A stretch of 5,933 bases of DNA from assembly GCA_005888865.1 (NCBI GenBank), contig VBCL01000200.1:1-5933 (forward strand). Direction: 5' to 3'. The translations under genes were made by a program, and so were the position numbers. Shown in pieces: positions 5,061 to 5,933 of this stretch. This DNA is from Betaproteobacteria bacterium (GTDB lineage Bacteria > Pseudomonadota > Gammaproteobacteria > Burkholderiales > Casimicrobiaceae). The notes under the pieces were generated by a model. It ran no database searches. It was given only the letters and a program-made list of their open reading frames with translations, and was not told where the DNA came from. Position 1 is the first letter of the stretch, and each line of letters starts with the position of its first letter.

Positions 5061-5933
5061 GCACTTTCTCCAATTACCCCGGGCGGTACTGGCACGCGTT
5101 GGATGACGGACGCATCCAGTGCGACCTGTGCCCGCGCGACTGCCGTCTGCACGACGGCCAGCGCGGCGCGTGCTTCGTCCGCCAGCGCGTCGGTGACGCG
5201 ATGGTGCTGACCACTTACGGGCGATCGTCCGGATTCTGCATCGATCCGGTCGAAAAGAAGCCGCTCAACCAGTTCTATCCGGGCTCCAGCGTGTTTTCGT
5301 TCGGGACTGCCGGCTGCAACCTCGCCTGCAAGTTCTGCCAGAACTGGGACATCTCGAAGTCGCGCGAGATGGATACCCTGATGGATCAGGCGTCGGCCGA
5401 TAAGATCGCGCGCACCGCACAGTCGCTCGGCTGCCGGAGCGTTGCCTTCACCTACAACGATCCGGTGATCTTCGCCGAGTACGCGATGGACACGGCTGAC
5501 GCCTGTCATGAGCTGGGGATCAATGCGATCGCGGTCACCGCGGGCTACATCGGCGTCGAGGCCAGGCGCGAGTTCTACGCCAAGATGGACGCGGCCAACG
5601 TCGACCTGAAGGGCTTCACCGACGAGTTTTACGTCAAGCTCTGCGGCGCGCGCCTGCAGCCGGTCCTCGACACGCTCGTCTACCTGGTGCATGAGACCAC
5701 GGTGTGGACCGAGATCACGACGCTGCTGATTCCTGGCAAGAACGATTCCGACGCGGAGATCGAGGCCGAAGCGAAATGGGTCATGCGCGAGCTCGGTCCC
5801 GACGTGCCGCTGCATTTCACGGCGTTCCACCCCGATTACAAGATGACGGATATCGCGCCCACGCCGGGATCGACGCTTACGCGGGCGCGCCGAATCGCGC
5901 GCGCCGAGGGACTCCGCTACGTCTACACGGGCA
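5057..5933 (+). CDS. amrS: Radical SAM enzyme of the AmmeMemoRadiSam system (3' end missing)
   Basis: The frame is open from ATG5057 to the window edge (292 complete codons); family members are usually somewhat longer, so only a short C-terminal part is missing. The radical SAM motif CNLACKFC (CX3CX2C, Cys87, 91, 94) follows a GTAG turn and should hold a 4Fe-4S cluster that cleaves S-adenosylmethionine. An N-terminal Cys-rich segment (Cys22, 25, 29, 39) could hold a second metal or cluster, as in related pyruvate-formate-lyase-activating-enzyme-like proteins. FTYNDPVIFAEYA (about 130-142) and the TTLLIPGKNDS and HFTAFHPDYKM segments are characteristic of this subfamily. The substrate is unknown. 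The start overlaps the AMMECR1 stop by ATGA, with a G-rich weak SD (5045-5049) seven bases before it. It is probably cytosolic, and cotranslation with the two preceding genes points to joint action on one substrate. The symbol is a family-style label. Confidence 0.93.
   Translation, partial: MSTFSNYPGRYWHALDDGRIQCDLCPRDCRLHDGQRGACFVRQRVGDAMVLTTYGRSSGFCIDPVEKKPLNQFYPGSSVFSFGTAGCNLACKFCQNWDISKSREMDTLMDQASADKIARTAQSLGCRSVAFTYNDPVIFAEYAMDTADACHELGINAIAVTAGYIGVEARREFYAKMDAANVDLKGFTDEFYVKLCGARLQPVLDTLVYLVHETTVWTEITTLLIPGKNDSDAEIEAEAKWVMRELGPDVPLHFTAFHPDYKMTDIAPTPGSTLTRARRIARAEGLRYVYTG

Noticed and set aside
5006..5830. 274-codon minus-strand frame opposite the radical SAM gene
   Set aside because: The plus-strand translation is a clear radical SAM protein with its cysteine motif, so the reverse frame is a shadow.

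Overview
The window looks like a chromosomal segment of a GC-rich proteobacterium, most likely a betaproteobacterium. This rests on the G/C-ended codon choice, the style of the secreted proteins, and a GAGGGTCAGA-type palindromic intergenic repeat that I recall from such genomes. It is inferred from reading, not from a search. No phage, plasmid, IS transposase, CRISPR array, rRNA or tRNA gene was seen.

Layout. Positions 1-1504 carry three genes on the minus strand, in transcription order: a secreted PEBP/YbhB-type protein (956-1504), a YceH/DUF480 protein (252-923), and the first 44 codons of an exported solute-binding protein that runs off the left edge (1-134). A divergent intergenic region (1505-1663) separates them from plus-strand genes: a NYN-domain putative RNase with a C-terminal LOTUS/OST-HTH-like domain (1664-2485), then a secreted monohaem cytochrome c with an extra N-terminal domain (about 2487-3401). 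Between these two genes lies a compact palindromic repeat (2484-2586). It overlaps the NYN stop codon and appears to have replaced the native 5' end of the cytochrome gene.

The right part (3512-5933) is a tight, translationally coupled three-gene cassette: Memo-family protein (GTG start), AMMECR1-family protein (11-nt overlap) and a radical SAM enzyme (ATGA overlap, cut by the right edge). This is the AmmeMemoRadiSam set. It is a conserved prokaryotic trio whose three families are named and whose joint reaction is, as far as I know, not established. Memo supplies a His/His/Cys metal-site fold, AMMECR1 carries its invariant LRGCIG motif, and the radical SAM protein has a CX3CX2C cluster plus an N-terminal Cys-rich segment. 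Overlapping reading frames imply near-equal co-expression and probably joint action on one cytosolic substrate.

This trio is the strongest candidate in the window for an incompletely described system. The second most interesting feature is the repeat insertion that remodels the cytochrome gene's N-terminus.
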